This document shows positions 17,685 to 26,801 of a stretch of DNA of 49,866 nt, one piece after another. Origin of the DNA: Methanobacterium sp. UBA176 (GTDB lineage Archaea > Methanobacteriota > Methanobacteria > Methanobacteriales > Methanobacteriaceae); assembly GCA_002505765.1 (NCBI GenBank), contig DAVZ01000013.1, positions 1 through 49,866 on the forward strand, read 5' to 3'. Position numbers and translations under genes: made by a program. The notes beneath the pieces were generated by a model, which did no database searches, was not told the origin of the DNA, and was given only the letters and a program-made list of their open reading frames with translations. Every line of letters begins with the position of its first letter. Positions within the stretch are counted from its first letter, which is position 1.

Positions 17685-17973
17685 AAATATTTAATTAATT
17701 TTACATAATTCTCTATCAGCTCTTTGTTGATTTCAAATAAAAATTAAAACTTTTTATTTGTAGCAGTTTAAAGTCAAAAGATTCTATTAATTTTGGAAAG
17801 AAAAAACCGGTTTTTTTATATTCGATATATCTCCATAGTGGAGAAGTCTTTTTCTCCTGCTAACAATTATAGTGGATAACATAACTTACTACACAAATTA
17901 TTTTTGGATAATTCAATAAATCACGTTTAATCCGGTTTAAAGCACGATATGTTAGTTATAGAATTTGGAAAGT

Positions 17974-18475
17974 TTAAAACATTTGGTTATTCACTATAAA
18001 TAGAATGTTGGTATCCATATGAACGATAGAAGTACTAGAAAGGGAGAATTTAATAAAAGTCCAGTTATCCAACCGAAATGTAGAAGTGTAGCTGCTTGCG
18101 GATGCCTTACTTTTGAATAAATACCTCCAAAAAGTTCGTTGTCTTTTGTGTGGATGCATTGTCTTAACTCCAGCATCTTTAACAGACCTATAATATGTAT
18201 GCAGGTGGAATTGCCATTAAGAAATGCTGTAGAGACTAAAATCTCCAGTGAACAGGAAATTTTTGAGGAAGAGGTGCTGGAATGGGGTAAAAAAAAGTAA
18301 TTACATAAATGACAAAAATTAGTAGAGGGAAGACTGATGAAAGTATATCTATAATTGGAACATTTTTTACAGGCAGCAGGGCCAATTTTTTTTCTAATTG
18401 GACTATACCTGCGCTTTTTATATAATAGTATGATAAGAGAATACAAAAACCAGTATTAAAATAAAATTCATTCAA
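17974..18475 (-). pseudogene. Broken isoprenylcysteine methyltransferase-like membrane protein
   Basis: Two reverse-strand frames join into one protein. The N-terminal frame (18236-18475) has hydrophobic helices (PIIDILSSVFPLLIFVIYV). The other frame continues with ELRQCIHTKDNELFGGIYSK and then KVRHPQAATLLHFGWITGLLLN before stopping at IWIPTFYL. G-x-Y-x-x-V-R-HP followed by a hydrophobic hairpin is the core of the ICMT/PEMT methyltransferase fold. At least one frameshift lies between, and the usual C-terminal Glu/Arg segment is gone. The rest of the 1-kb gap (17685-17973 and 18476-18727) shows only AT-rich DNA. Confidence 0.65.
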
Positions 18476-18727
18476 TCATGAAATCGCATAAAATTATCTT
18501 ATTCAGGATATTATCTAGCACCATAAATAATATATACATTTTATATAACTTTTTCGTTTAAAATTAAAAAAAAATTAATTTATGCAGCTTATGATTCAAT
18601 AAAATTTAGTTTACATAATAAGAGAGCATTAAGAGGAATAAATTGTCTATATTCTCTAAAAAAAATGAAAATAGGAGTATTTAATAATTACAATATTCTT
18701 AAATACTATTTAAGTTTATCAACTAAC

Positions 18728-19633
18728 ATGATATCCATACTTTCTGGTGGAACAGGAACTCCAAAATTAATTCAGGGAATAGTTCAGATCATCAATCCTG
18801 AAGATTTGAATGTAATAGTGAACACTGTGGAAAATACATATATATCTGGAAATTATATAGCACCGGATATAGATACTGTAATGTATACCCTTGCTGGAAT
18901 AATAAATGAAGAAAAATGGTACGGTATCCGTGATGATACATTTATTACCCATGAAACCTTAGAGAAAATTGGATATAATGAAATTTTGAGAATTGGAGAC
19001 AAGGATCGAGCTTTTAAAATCCAAAAGACCTTTTTAATGGAAAAGTATCCTTTTTCTAAAGTTGTCGATATCCAGAGGAAGGAATTAGGCATTAAATCCA
19101 GGATAATCCCCATGAGTGATGAGCAATCAAATATCAAGATTATTACAGACAGGGGAGAGATGAGTTTTCATAAATTTTTAGTTGAAGAAAAGGGAGAACC
19201 GGAAGTAGAAGATATTATATATAATAAGGTGGAACCTTCAAACAATTTACTCCAAATTATTAAATCTTCAGAAATGGTTGTAATAGGTCCATCCAATCCA
19301 GTAACATCAATAGAACCAATACTTTCAATTGCAGGAGTTAAGAAAGCACTTAAAAGGACGTATGTTGTTGCAGTATCTCCTATTATTGGTGGAAAGCCAC
19401 TAAGCGGCCCGGCAGCAAAATTTATGAGTGCTAAAGGCTATGAAGTCTCATGTACTGGCGTGGCATCAATTTATCGTAAATTTCTGGACAGATTTATTAT
19501 AGATACTGAGGATATAGTATCCAAGAAAAAAATAGAAAAACTAATATCAGAGGTTATGACAACAAACACAAATATGAAGACTATGGATGATAAAGTGATG
19601 TTAGCCAGAAGTGTATTGGGTGAAATTTTATGA
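18728..19633 (+). CDS. cofD: 2-phospho-L-lactate transferase (F420 synthesis)
   Basis: A 301-residue CofD, which transfers the phospholactate-type moiety onto Fo. The hallmark SGGTGTPKLIQG is at the N-terminus, with IGPSNPVTSIEPIL and SPIIGGKPLSGPA later. The start at 18728 gives the family N-terminus (MISILSGGTG); the frame is open to 18665 but that part is not family-like. There is no SD, and a TATA-like TTAAATAC at 18699-18706 lies about 25 nt upstream, so the mRNA may be leaderless. Confidence 0.93.
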   Translation: MISILSGGTGTPKLIQGIVQIINPEDLNVIVNTVENTYISGNYIAPDIDTVMYTLAGIINEEKWYGIRDDTFITHETLEKIGYNEILRIGDKDRAFKIQKTFLMEKYPFSKVVDIQRKELGIKSRIIPMSDEQSNIKIITDRGEMSFHKFLVEEKGEPEVEDIIYNKVEPSNNLLQIIKSSEMVVIGPSNPVTSIEPILSIAGVKKALKRTYVVAVSPIIGGKPLSGPAAKFMSAKGYEVSCTGVASIYRKFLDRFIIDTEDIVSKKKIEKLISEVMTTNTNMKTMDDKVMLARSVLGEIL

Positions 19634-20385
19634 TACAGATGACCTTAATTCAGATTGATAATTATGGACCATGGACAGTTACTCCAACTCCCAGGGCCGA
19701 AGCAGATCTACAGATTTTACAGGCAGAGCTTTATGCAGATCTTCAAAGACAATTTGCAGCTAAAGGAGGACTTGTTTTTTTCACCCGCTTTGATAACATG
19801 CTTGCCATAACTAATAATGTAGATATGGAAGATCACATGAGAATACAACATTCCATAAGTAATAGATACCCAATTACAGTAAGTATGGGCGTTGGGGCAG
19901 CGGAAACACCTTACGAAGCTCAAAGAGATGCTACAGCAGCGCTTCAAAATTATGGGGGAGCACAATCTGAAGAACGCAGGGAAGTTCTGGCCATAGAAGG
20001 TCTTGTAAATAAAGAAGACAGCGTTGTACAGATTGCCCATATTGATATAAACGGAATAACAGATTCTTTAACCGATATCATTCCTGCTTATGATACTTCT
20101 TTTATTGTGAATAGAGTCCAGCACTTTTTAATGAAAAAATTAATTGAAAAGGGATCGCTACTATTCTTTATAGGTGGAGATAACTTTATGTCTCCCTGTA
20201 ACGGTCTTAAACCTGAAGGACTTTTGAAAATAATTGAAGAAATTGAGGATGAGACAAATATAGCCCTTAAAGCAGGGGTTGGAAAAGCTCCAACTGCTGA
20301 AAAAGCAGCTAATTTGGCTGATTTGGCTCTTGAAGAAATTAGGGGCGGTTTTACTTACGATCTCGTTCATGTTATGAAAGAATAA
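19630..20385 (+). CDS. gch3: GTP cyclohydrolase III
   Basis: A 251-residue archaeal GTP cyclohydrolase III, which makes the formamidopyrimidine FAPy-GMP used for F420 and riboflavin. QIDNYGPWTVTPTPRAEADL at the start and FFIGGDNFMSP near 180 are typical: this is a duplicated, cyclase-like fold with the metal-binding GGDN. It overlaps the cofD stop by ATGA, so the two F420-related genes are coupled. GGGTGA lies before the ATG. Confidence 0.93.
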   Translation: MIQMTLIQIDNYGPWTVTPTPRAEADLQILQAELYADLQRQFAAKGGLVFFTRFDNMLAITNNVDMEDHMRIQHSISNRYPITVSMGVGAAETPYEAQRDATAALQNYGGAQSEERREVLAIEGLVNKEDSVVQIAHIDINGITDSLTDIIPAYDTSFIVNRVQHFLMKKLIEKGSLLFFIGGDNFMSPCNGLKPEGLLKIIEEIEDETNIALKAGVGKAPTAEKAANLADLALEEIRGGFTYDLVHVMKE

Positions 20386-20471
20386 AATTTTACTTAATAA
20401 TTAAAAAGAATATACAATAATTGATTGCTATTATTACAATATGAAATATTTTAGGATCGTGGAGTGGATTT

Positions 20472-21200
20472 ATTGAAGTTTTAGCACCCATGGCTGGAAT
20501 AACTGATGGAAATTTTTGCAAAAAAATGTCAACTTATGGTTTTGATGTGGTAACCATTGGAGGGTATAATATAGATAAAAAAACCATAAATGCAGGTGAA
20601 TGCATCATTCAAAGAGGCAGACCTGAATTCCATATAAAAGAAGAAAATGTCCTTTCTACCATAAAGGAAGAATCATCTATAATTAAAAATGCATGGAATG
20701 GGAAAGTTTCAGTAAATCTGCGTTCTACATTACCAGATCCTATAGTTGAAATATCCAGAATTAATGAAATTGACATAGTTGAGATAAATGCTCACTGCAG
20801 ACAGCCTGAAATAACAAACATAGGTTGTGGACAGGCCCTTTTATATAGCCCTAAAAAATTATATAATTTTACAAAAAAAGTGGTTAAAAAATCTCAAAGT
20901 AAGGTTTCTGTTAAGATAAGGGCAAATATAGAAAATGTAGATAATATTGAAGTTTCAAAGGTTGTTGAAGATGCAGGGGCAGACTATCTACATGTGGATG
21001 CCATGAAACCCGGATTCGATCATGCAGATCTTGATGTTATTAAAAAGATCAAAGAAAATACAGAGATATTTTTAATAGGCAATAATTCTATATGCGATGT
21101 TAAATCAGCAAGAGATATGCTTTCTGCAGGGGCCAATGGAATATCTCTGGCTCGAGCTGCAATAAATGGCAGTCTTGCATTTGATCTTTCCAGAATATAA
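20472..21200 (+). CDS. Archaeal TIM-barrel protein related to tRNA-dihydrouridine synthases
   Basis: About 236-242 residues of the short archaeal NifR3/DUS-related TIM-barrel family. It has LAPMAGITDGNFC at the start, EINAHCRQPEI at about 100, KIRANIEN, then GNNSICDVKSARDML and GANGISLARAA as the phosphate-binding end. The substrate is unknown. The first ATG (20490) lies inside the conserved beta-1 strand. The SD GGAGTGG (20461-20467) instead points to an ATT at 20472 (IEVLAPMAG), so a rare AUU start or a 1-nt error near 20475 is likely. Confidence 0.75.
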   Translation: MEVLAPMAGITDGNFCKKMSTYGFDVVTIGGYNIDKKTINAGECIIQRGRPEFHIKEENVLSTIKEESSIIKNAWNGKVSVNLRSTLPDPIVEISRINEIDIVEINAHCRQPEITNIGCGQALLYSPKKLYNFTKKVVKKSQSKVSVKIRANIENVDNIEVSKVVEDAGADYLHVDAMKPGFDHADLDVIKKIKENTEIFLIGNNSICDVKSARDMLSAGANGISLARAAINGSLAFDLSRI

Positions 21201-21285
21201 TTATTTATAAAAATTTTTATTACAAGAGTCACGAACATATATAATTATAATATATTATTGCAAAAATAATTCCAAGGGTGGTTTA

Positions 21286-22881
21286 ATGTCTTTTATAGAA
21301 CTAAAAAATGTCACTAAAACATTTAACGATGTGGATGTTTTAAAAAATTTGAATATAACCATAAATGAGGGCAGTGTACTTGGTATTTTAGGTAGAAGTG
21401 GTGCTGGAAAATCTGTACTAATAAATATGCTCCGTGGAATGAAGGAATACAAGCCAGATAGTGGTAAAGTTATATATAACATTGCAATGTGTCCTCAATG
21501 TGTTTTAGTGGATGCCCCATCTAAAATAAGGCAAAAATGTAAATGTGGGGGCGAATTTGAAGCTAGAAGCGTTGATCTCTGGAACACTGATAGAAAGACA
21601 TATGCTGCAATTAGAAGACGGATCTCTATTATGCTTCAAAGGACATTTGCCCTTTATGAAGATGATAGTGTAATTGACAACGTTTTAAAGTCAATTAATC
21701 ATCATGATGAAGAAGAAAGCATGTATATGGCCATAGATCTTCTTGACATGACTCAAATGACCCACAGAATAACTCATATTGCCAGAGATCTGAGCGGAGG
21801 AGAAAAGCAAAGAGTAGTTCTTGCAAGGCAAATAGCGAAAGAACCTATGATATTTTTAGCTGACGAACCTACAGGTACTCTTGATCCTAAAACTGCTGAA
21901 CTTATACACCATGCACTGCTTGAAGGTGTAAAAGAAAAAGGTACAACGATGATCATCACTTCTCACTGGCCAGAAGTCATGAGAAAACTTTCTGATCATG
22001 TTATATGGCTTGAAAAAGGCGAAATTATTGATGAAGGAAATCCAGAATCTGTGGTGAAAAGATTTTTAGATCAGGTTCCTCTACCAGAAAAGAGAAATAA
22101 TTACCAGACTGGAGGGCCAATGATCAAGATGGACGATGTCAAAAAACACTATTATTCCATAGAAAGGGGTGTAGTGAAAGCTGTAGATGGTATAAGCCTT
22201 TTAGTTAACGAAGGAGAGATTTTTGGCATAGTTGGTCTTAGTGGTGCAGGTAAAACAACTCTTTCAAGAATACTTTACGGATTAACAGAACCAAGTACTG
22301 GTGATATAGTTGTGAAACTGGGTGATGATTGGGTGGATATGACAGAATCCGGTCCATTTGGAAGAGGGAGAATAAAACCCTATTTGGGCATCCTTCACCA
22401 GGAATACAGCCTCTATCCACACAGAACTGTTTTAGGAAACTTAACAGAAGCCATAAGTTTGGAATTACCTGCAGAATTTGCAAAAATGAAAGCAATTTAC
22501 GTTCTTAGAGCAGTTGGTTTTGATGAAAAATATGCCGAAAGACTACTGAATAAATATCCTGATGAATTAAGTGGTGGAGAGCGTCACAGAGTTGCTTTAG
22601 CCCAGGTTCTAATTAAAGAACCTAATATAGTAATTCTTGATGAGCCTACAGGAACAATGGACCCTATAACAAGAGTTCAGGTCACAGACTCAATAAGAAA
22701 GGCCAGAGACGAATTAAATCAGACTTTCCTAATAATATCACATGACTTGGACTTTGTACTTGATGTATGTGATAGGGCAGCCCTTATGAGGGGAGGAAAA
22801 ATCTTAAAAGAAGGAGATCCAGAGTCAATCGTTGAAGATCTTACACCTACAGAGAAAAAGAAAATGCTTACTGAAGAATAA
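21286..22881 (+). CDS. atwA: Methyl-coenzyme M reductase system component A2
   Basis: A 531-residue protein with two ABC ATPase domains. Walker A GRSGAGKS (about 37) and GLSGAGKT (about 320), and signatures LSGGEKQRV and LSGGERHRV, are intact. Between Walker A and the Q-loop of domain 1 is a cysteine pair insert (CPQC and CKCG) typical of AtwA. It is required for ATP-dependent reductive activation of methyl-coenzyme M reductase. It is not a transporter: no permease is nearby. AAGGGTGG precedes the ATG. Confidence 0.93.
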   Translation: MSFIELKNVTKTFNDVDVLKNLNITINEGSVLGILGRSGAGKSVLINMLRGMKEYKPDSGKVIYNIAMCPQCVLVDAPSKIRQKCKCGGEFEARSVDLWNTDRKTYAAIRRRISIMLQRTFALYEDDSVIDNVLKSINHHDEEESMYMAIDLLDMTQMTHRITHIARDLSGGEKQRVVLARQIAKEPMIFLADEPTGTLDPKTAELIHHALLEGVKEKGTTMIITSHWPEVMRKLSDHVIWLEKGEIIDEGNPESVVKRFLDQVPLPEKRNNYQTGGPMIKMDDVKKHYYSIERGVVKAVDGISLLVNEGEIFGIVGLSGAGKTTLSRILYGLTEPSTGDIVVKLGDDWVDMTESGPFGRGRIKPYLGILHQEYSLYPHRTVLGNLTEAISLELPAEFAKMKAIYVLRAVGFDEKYAERLLNKYPDELSGGERHRVALAQVLIKEPNIVILDEPTGTMDPITRVQVTDSIRKARDELNQTFLIISHDLDFVLDVCDRAALMRGGKILKEGDPESIVEDLTPTEKKKMLTEE

Positions 22882-22922
22882 ATAAATAATTACAGTTATT
22901 TAAGTTAATTTGGAGGAATAAA

Positions 22923-23402
22923 ATGGTATGGGAAGATTCACCATCACATATTTGCAGGGGTGGGGATAAACGGGCCTTAACCTTTTGCTGTCCACCAGTA
23001 AAACCCTGCCCAATTATTTACGCGCTTGAAGAGGTAAATCTCAGTTCTCAAGATTATATTGCTAAAAAAGAAGAGTTTGGAGGAAAAACAAGATTAGGTG
23101 AAGGGGGAGGAACATGTTTCGGTTCCCTTGTATGGTGTTGTAAACCATCCAAGCCGTGTCCATTAAGGGATATGGTTATGAGAAGAATAAATATGACTGT
23201 TGAAGAATATATGGATCTTAAAAAGCAGCTATCTGATGAACTTATTGGATCATCTTCTGTTGCCAGCGAAAAAGGCGTAGAAACCCTTGCAGAAGCATTC
23301 CAGGTTCCAAAAGAAGAAGCAAAGGAAGTACTTCAGGAATGTGGAAATGATATTAGAATGGCTGCAAAAATTTTAAGGATGAAGAATTTGGGATCAGGCT
23401 AA
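22923..23402 (+). CDS. Methanogenesis marker protein 9 with C-terminal UBA-like domain
   Basis: A 159-residue protein. The N-terminal 80 residues carry the marker-9 cysteines: HICRGGD, FCCPPVKPCP, then CFGSLVWCCKPSKPCP, which may bind metal. The last 45 residues (ETLAEAFQVPKEEAKEVL and so on) fit a UBA-like three-helix domain as in archaeal NAC. The family occurs in methanogens and its exact function is unknown. It lies directly after atwA with TTTGGAGGAATAAA as SD, suggesting a link to methyl-CoM reductase maturation. Confidence 0.82.
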   Translation: MVWEDSPSHICRGGDKRALTFCCPPVKPCPIIYALEEVNLSSQDYIAKKEEFGGKTRLGEGGGTCFGSLVWCCKPSKPCPLRDMVMRRINMTVEEYMDLKKQLSDELIGSSSVASEKGVETLAEAFQVPKEEAKEVLQECGNDIRMAAKILRMKNLGSG

Positions 23403-23467
23403 TTGTTATTTGCTTTATTTTTATATTTAAGGCATTATTTTATTGATTATAGTAGTGGGGCTTCAAA

Positions 23468-24088
23468 ATGGGATGGACACCTCTTTTCCTGCAGATGAAA
23501 AATAAAAAGGTTTTAATTGTGGGTGCAGGGGAAGTTGGAGATAGAAGAGCCAGGAGATTTTTAGGAGCTGAAGCCAATGTTATAATAATTGGAAAAAACG
23601 TTTCAGGTGACCTTATTGAGCTTGGGGCGATTTCAAAAGATCAAAAAGAACTTTTAAAATGGGTAGAATGGTCTGATATTGTGGTACTGGCCACAAATGA
23701 TCAAAAGTTAAATGATTATGTGGCTAGTATTGCAGAAGATAAGCTTCTAAATCGGGCAGATTATCCTGATGGAGGTAATTTAATTGTACCCTCCTCATTT
23801 TCTATAGGGGATATCCAATTATCCATCTTTACCAGTGGAAAAAGCCCTTTAATGGCAAAAGAGTTACGAAAAAAGATACAAAAGATAATTACCCCTGAAG
23901 ACATTTTACAATTAGAAATTCAGGATTTTACAAGGAATATTCTGAAAGAAAAAATTGGGGATCAAAAAAAACGCAGAACTTATCTATATGAAATTCTAAA
24001 TGATGAAATCATAAGGGAATATATAAAAGTGGGAAACATTGAGGATGCCAAAAAAAGAGTTAAAGAAAGACTAGAAGTTTGTTCTTAA
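23468..24088 (+). CDS. Precorrin-2 dehydrogenase (siroheme synthase N-terminal type)
   Basis: A 206-residue NAD-dependent dehydrogenase of the CysG N-domain/Met8 type. It has a Rossmann loop VGAGEVGDRRARRFL (about 17-31) and VVLATNDQKLN, and the family's middle dimerisation helix region (FTSGKSPLMAKELRKKI). It oxidises precorrin-2 to sirohydrochlorin, the branch point to F430, cobamide and siroheme in methanogens. The next gene, hemA, starts 40 nt later and begins the same tetrapyrrole pathway. Confidence 0.88.
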   Translation: MGWTPLFLQMKNKKVLIVGAGEVGDRRARRFLGAEANVIIIGKNVSGDLIELGAISKDQKELLKWVEWSDIVVLATNDQKLNDYVASIAEDKLLNRADYPDGGNLIVPSSFSIGDIQLSIFTSGKSPLMAKELRKKIQKIITPEDILQLEIQDFTRNILKEKIGDQKKRRTYLYEILNDEIIREYIKVGNIEDAKKRVKERLEVCS

Positions 24089-24128
24089 TTTAAATCTACT
24101 GTGTATCTATAGTTTTCGAGGAGATAAT

Positions 24129-25331
24129 GTGATTCTAAATATCAGAATCGACCATACTACAGCCGATATCGGTCAAATAGAAAAGTCCGCCCAGAAAATG
24201 GACAATTTATTTAGTTATATCTGTAGCAATCATGATATTTATGAATATCTGGAGATAAAGACTTGCAATCGCTATGAATTATATTTGATCCTGGATAATT
24301 ACCGTCTTAATGATTTTGATATTGGAAATTTTGTAGTTCAAACTGATGATGATGCTCTTAGACATCTTTTAAGACTTTCGTGTGGCCTGGAATCAATGAT
24401 AATAGGTGAAGATCAAATATTAGGTCAGATAAGAGAGGTTACCAAAAAAAGTTTATCTGAAGGATATACAGGCAGGGTTTTAAAAACCGTGTTTACTAAA
24501 GCCATTCATGTTGGTCAATCTGTGAGAAAAAGGACTAATATCAACAAAGGTTCTATTTCTATAGGTTCTGCTGCAGTTGAGCTTGCAGAATCGGTACACG
24601 GTGATTTAAAGTGTAAAAAAGTCCTTGTAATAGGTGCAGGAAAGATGGGGGCTCTTGTTGCAAAAGCACTGGTAGAAAAACATCTTAAAGCAATAGTGGT
24701 TGCTAATAGAACCTATGATAGGGCAACATGTCTTGCAAAAGAACTGGGTGGTTCTGCAATACATTTTGATAGACTTGATGAATCTATGGCTGATGCAGAT
24801 GTAATAATTAGCGCTACTGGAGCACCTCACCCAATATTGACCTATCAAAAAGTGAAAGATGCTGTCTCCCCTCATAAATGTAATAAAATGGTTATGGTGG
24901 ATATTGCAAATCCAAGGGATATCGATGAAAGGGTTAAAGAATTGGGGATTAAATTATTCAACATAGATGATTTAAGGGGAATAGCCCATGCAAACAGAAA
25001 GATGCGAGAATCTGAGGCAAAAGAAGCAGAAAAAATCATTGAAGAAGAATTGATACTCTTAAAAAAATCTTTAAAACATCTTGAGGTAGAATCTCTTATT
25101 TCCAGTATAAGGCAAAATGCCGAAAGAATAAGACTTCAGGAAACAGAAAAAGCATTCAAAATGCTTGGGGACATGAATGGAAAAGAAAAAATAATTGATG
25201 ATCTTACCAATGTTGTTGTTGACAAAATATTCTCTGATATCATAAAGAACATTAAAAATGCTGCTGAAAATGATGATAAAAAATTAATCGAAACTGCCGA
25301 GTGCCTTTTTGCAAGGGAAAGAAGTAAATGA
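24129..25331 (+). CDS. hemA: Glutamyl-tRNA reductase
   Basis: A 400-residue GluTR that reduces glutamyl-tRNA to glutamate-1-semialdehyde. Catalytic Cys46 lies in EIKTCNRYELY, GLESMIIGEDQILGQ is at about 92-106, and the NADPH-binding loop is VIGAGKMGALVAKAL. The start is GTG, supported by GAGGAGATAAT just before it; the overlapping ATG is followed at once by TGA. It likely shares a transcript with the precorrin-2 dehydrogenase gene. Confidence 0.95.
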   Translation: MILNIRIDHTTADIGQIEKSAQKMDNLFSYICSNHDIYEYLEIKTCNRYELYLILDNYRLNDFDIGNFVVQTDDDALRHLLRLSCGLESMIIGEDQILGQIREVTKKSLSEGYTGRVLKTVFTKAIHVGQSVRKRTNINKGSISIGSAAVELAESVHGDLKCKKVLVIGAGKMGALVAKALVEKHLKAIVVANRTYDRATCLAKELGGSAIHFDRLDESMADADVIISATGAPHPILTYQKVKDAVSPHKCNKMVMVDIANPRDIDERVKELGIKLFNIDDLRGIAHANRKMRESEAKEAEKIIEEELILLKKSLKHLEVESLISSIRQNAERIRLQETEKAFKMLGDMNGKEKIIDDLTNVVVDKIFSDIIKNIKNAAENDDKKLIETAECLFARERSK

Positions 25332-25404
25332 TCTTTAAAATGCTATTTTTTTGTTAGAGTTTAATTAATCTTTTAAAAAATAAGGCAATAACAAAAAGTT
25401 TAAA

Positions 25405-25430
25405 TAACAATTGTTATATAACAATTGTAA
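25405..25430 (+). promoter_or_regulatory. Tandem TAACNNNNGTTA operator before the GMC/E1 genes
   Basis: A perfect TAACAATTGTTA (25405-25416) is followed exactly 14 bp later by TAACAATTGTAA (25419-25430, one mismatch). The junction GTTATATAAC forms a TATA-like box. It lies 41 nt before the ATG of the flavoprotein gene. The same palindrome precedes the sulfur genes from 32.8 to 49.8 kb. Repressor binding is inferred. Confidence 0.7.
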
Positions 25431-25470
25431 TAATATTTATATTTTAAAAATTATTTTTAAAGTGAAATTT

Positions 25471-26778
25471 ATGGCGTTTGACATTGCAGTAATAGGAACA
25501 GGCGCTGGAGGCGCAACCGTTGCAAGGGAACTTTCAAAAAAAGGATTGAAAATACTAATTTTAGAAAAAGGAAAACGTCACAGAGTTGGTACATCAGTAA
25601 ATTATATTAAAAACATTCCTATGGATTTAAAATTAAATGTAATCCCTGATGAAAAATATGATTTTCTCAGATTTCCTGCTGAATTAATGTATATTGAAGA
25701 TGTAGGTGGAACAACTCCAGTTTCCCTTGCAAATGCGTGCTATGCTTGTTCTGCATGCTATTCAAATTCTGCAACAACTCAATTTAAAATCCACGACATT
25801 GATCTTTTTAAGGAACTCATAGAAGCAAGTACAGATTTAAAGGTTAATCCATTTCCTGCAGATTTAATGGGCCCTGCCACACGTAAAATAGTAGAATGTG
25901 GGGAAAGTCTGGGATTTTTCATGGAACCCATGCCCAAATTTATTGATTTTTCTAAATGTGATGGATGTGGGCAATGCATTCAAGGATGTATGGCAGGCGC
26001 AAAATGGGATGCAACACATTTTGTAAATGAAGCATTATTAAATGGAGCCACACTCCTTTCGGATTTCTTTGTAACAAAAATCCTCCATGAAAATGGAGAA
26101 GTAACAGGAATTGAGGGTATTTTTGAAGATAAAGTAAAAAATTTCCAAGTTAAGAAGGTTATACTTGCTGCAGGAGCATTAAATACTCCTCAAATTTTAA
26201 AAAATTCTGGAATTAATGAGGGTGTAGGGGAAGGGTTATTCTGTGACCTTTTTATAACAGTTGGAGGATATTTAAAAGGTGTAAGTTTTAATAAGGAAAT
26301 TCCTATGGGAGTTAAATCAGAATTTGGCCCTTATTTTTTATCACCGCACTTTTCTAACCAGTTAAGGCCCCTTTTAGAGAGTAAAGGATTAAATGCGAAT
26401 CCAGAAGATGTAATTGGAATAATGGTTAAAATAGCCGATGAAGCCAATGGAAGACTTAATGAGGATAAATCTATTTATAAACCTCTCACTGTAAGAGATT
26501 TGGAATTATTGGGGGAAGGATATGAAAAAAGTGTGAAAATACTTGTTGAGATGGGTGTAAATCCATCTTCTATTGTTTCAACCCCAATAAGAGGTGCGCA
26601 TCCTGGGGGAACGGCTGCAATGGGTAAAGTTGTGGATAATAATCTTAAAGCAGAAATTAAAGGATTATACATAGCTGATGCAAGTGTTATTCCTCAAGCT
26701 CCAGGCAGACCTCCTATTTTGACCATAACTGCAATTGCGAAAAGACTTGCTAAGAAACTCTCCGGAGATTTGAAGTAA
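25471..26778 (+). CDS. GMC-type FAD-dependent oxidoreductase
   Basis: A 435-residue flavoprotein. The FAD Rossmann motif is IGTGAGGATVARELS (about 8-22), and the GMC C-terminal block is HPGGTAAMGKVVD to YIADASVIPQAPGRPPILTI. Two cysteine groups, ACYACSACY (about 88-96) and CDGCGQCIQGC (about 167-177), suggest an Fe-S cluster in addition to FAD. The substrate is unknown. ATG 25471 follows AAGTGAAATTT; upstream in-frame ATG codons lie in the operator region. It is followed 23 nt later by the E1-like gene. Confidence 0.85.
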   Translation: MAFDIAVIGTGAGGATVARELSKKGLKILILEKGKRHRVGTSVNYIKNIPMDLKLNVIPDEKYDFLRFPAELMYIEDVGGTTPVSLANACYACSACYSNSATTQFKIHDIDLFKELIEASTDLKVNPFPADLMGPATRKIVECGESLGFFMEPMPKFIDFSKCDGCGQCIQGCMAGAKWDATHFVNEALLNGATLLSDFFVTKILHENGEVTGIEGIFEDKVKNFQVKKVILAAGALNTPQILKNSGINEGVGEGLFCDLFITVGGYLKGVSFNKEIPMGVKSEFGPYFLSPHFSNQLRPLLESKGLNANPEDVIGIMVKIADEANGRLNEDKSIYKPLTVRDLELLGEGYEKSVKILVEMGVNPSSIVSTPIRGAHPGGTAAMGKVVDNNLKAEIKGLYIADASVIPQAPGRPPILTITAIAKRLAKKLSGDLK

Positions 26779-26801
26779 ATTAAAAAGTATCAGTGATTAT
26801 A

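Noticed and set aside
17974..18446. Reverse-strand frame of 150 codons as an intact gene
   Set aside because: Only its C-terminal part is methyltransferase-like; the proper N-terminus is in another frame, so it is a frameshifted pseudogene.
18643..18684. A 13-residue leader-like frame (TTG start, SAGAGG-type SD) before cofD
   Set aside because: Too short to support, and it overlaps the region where the cofD promoter should be.
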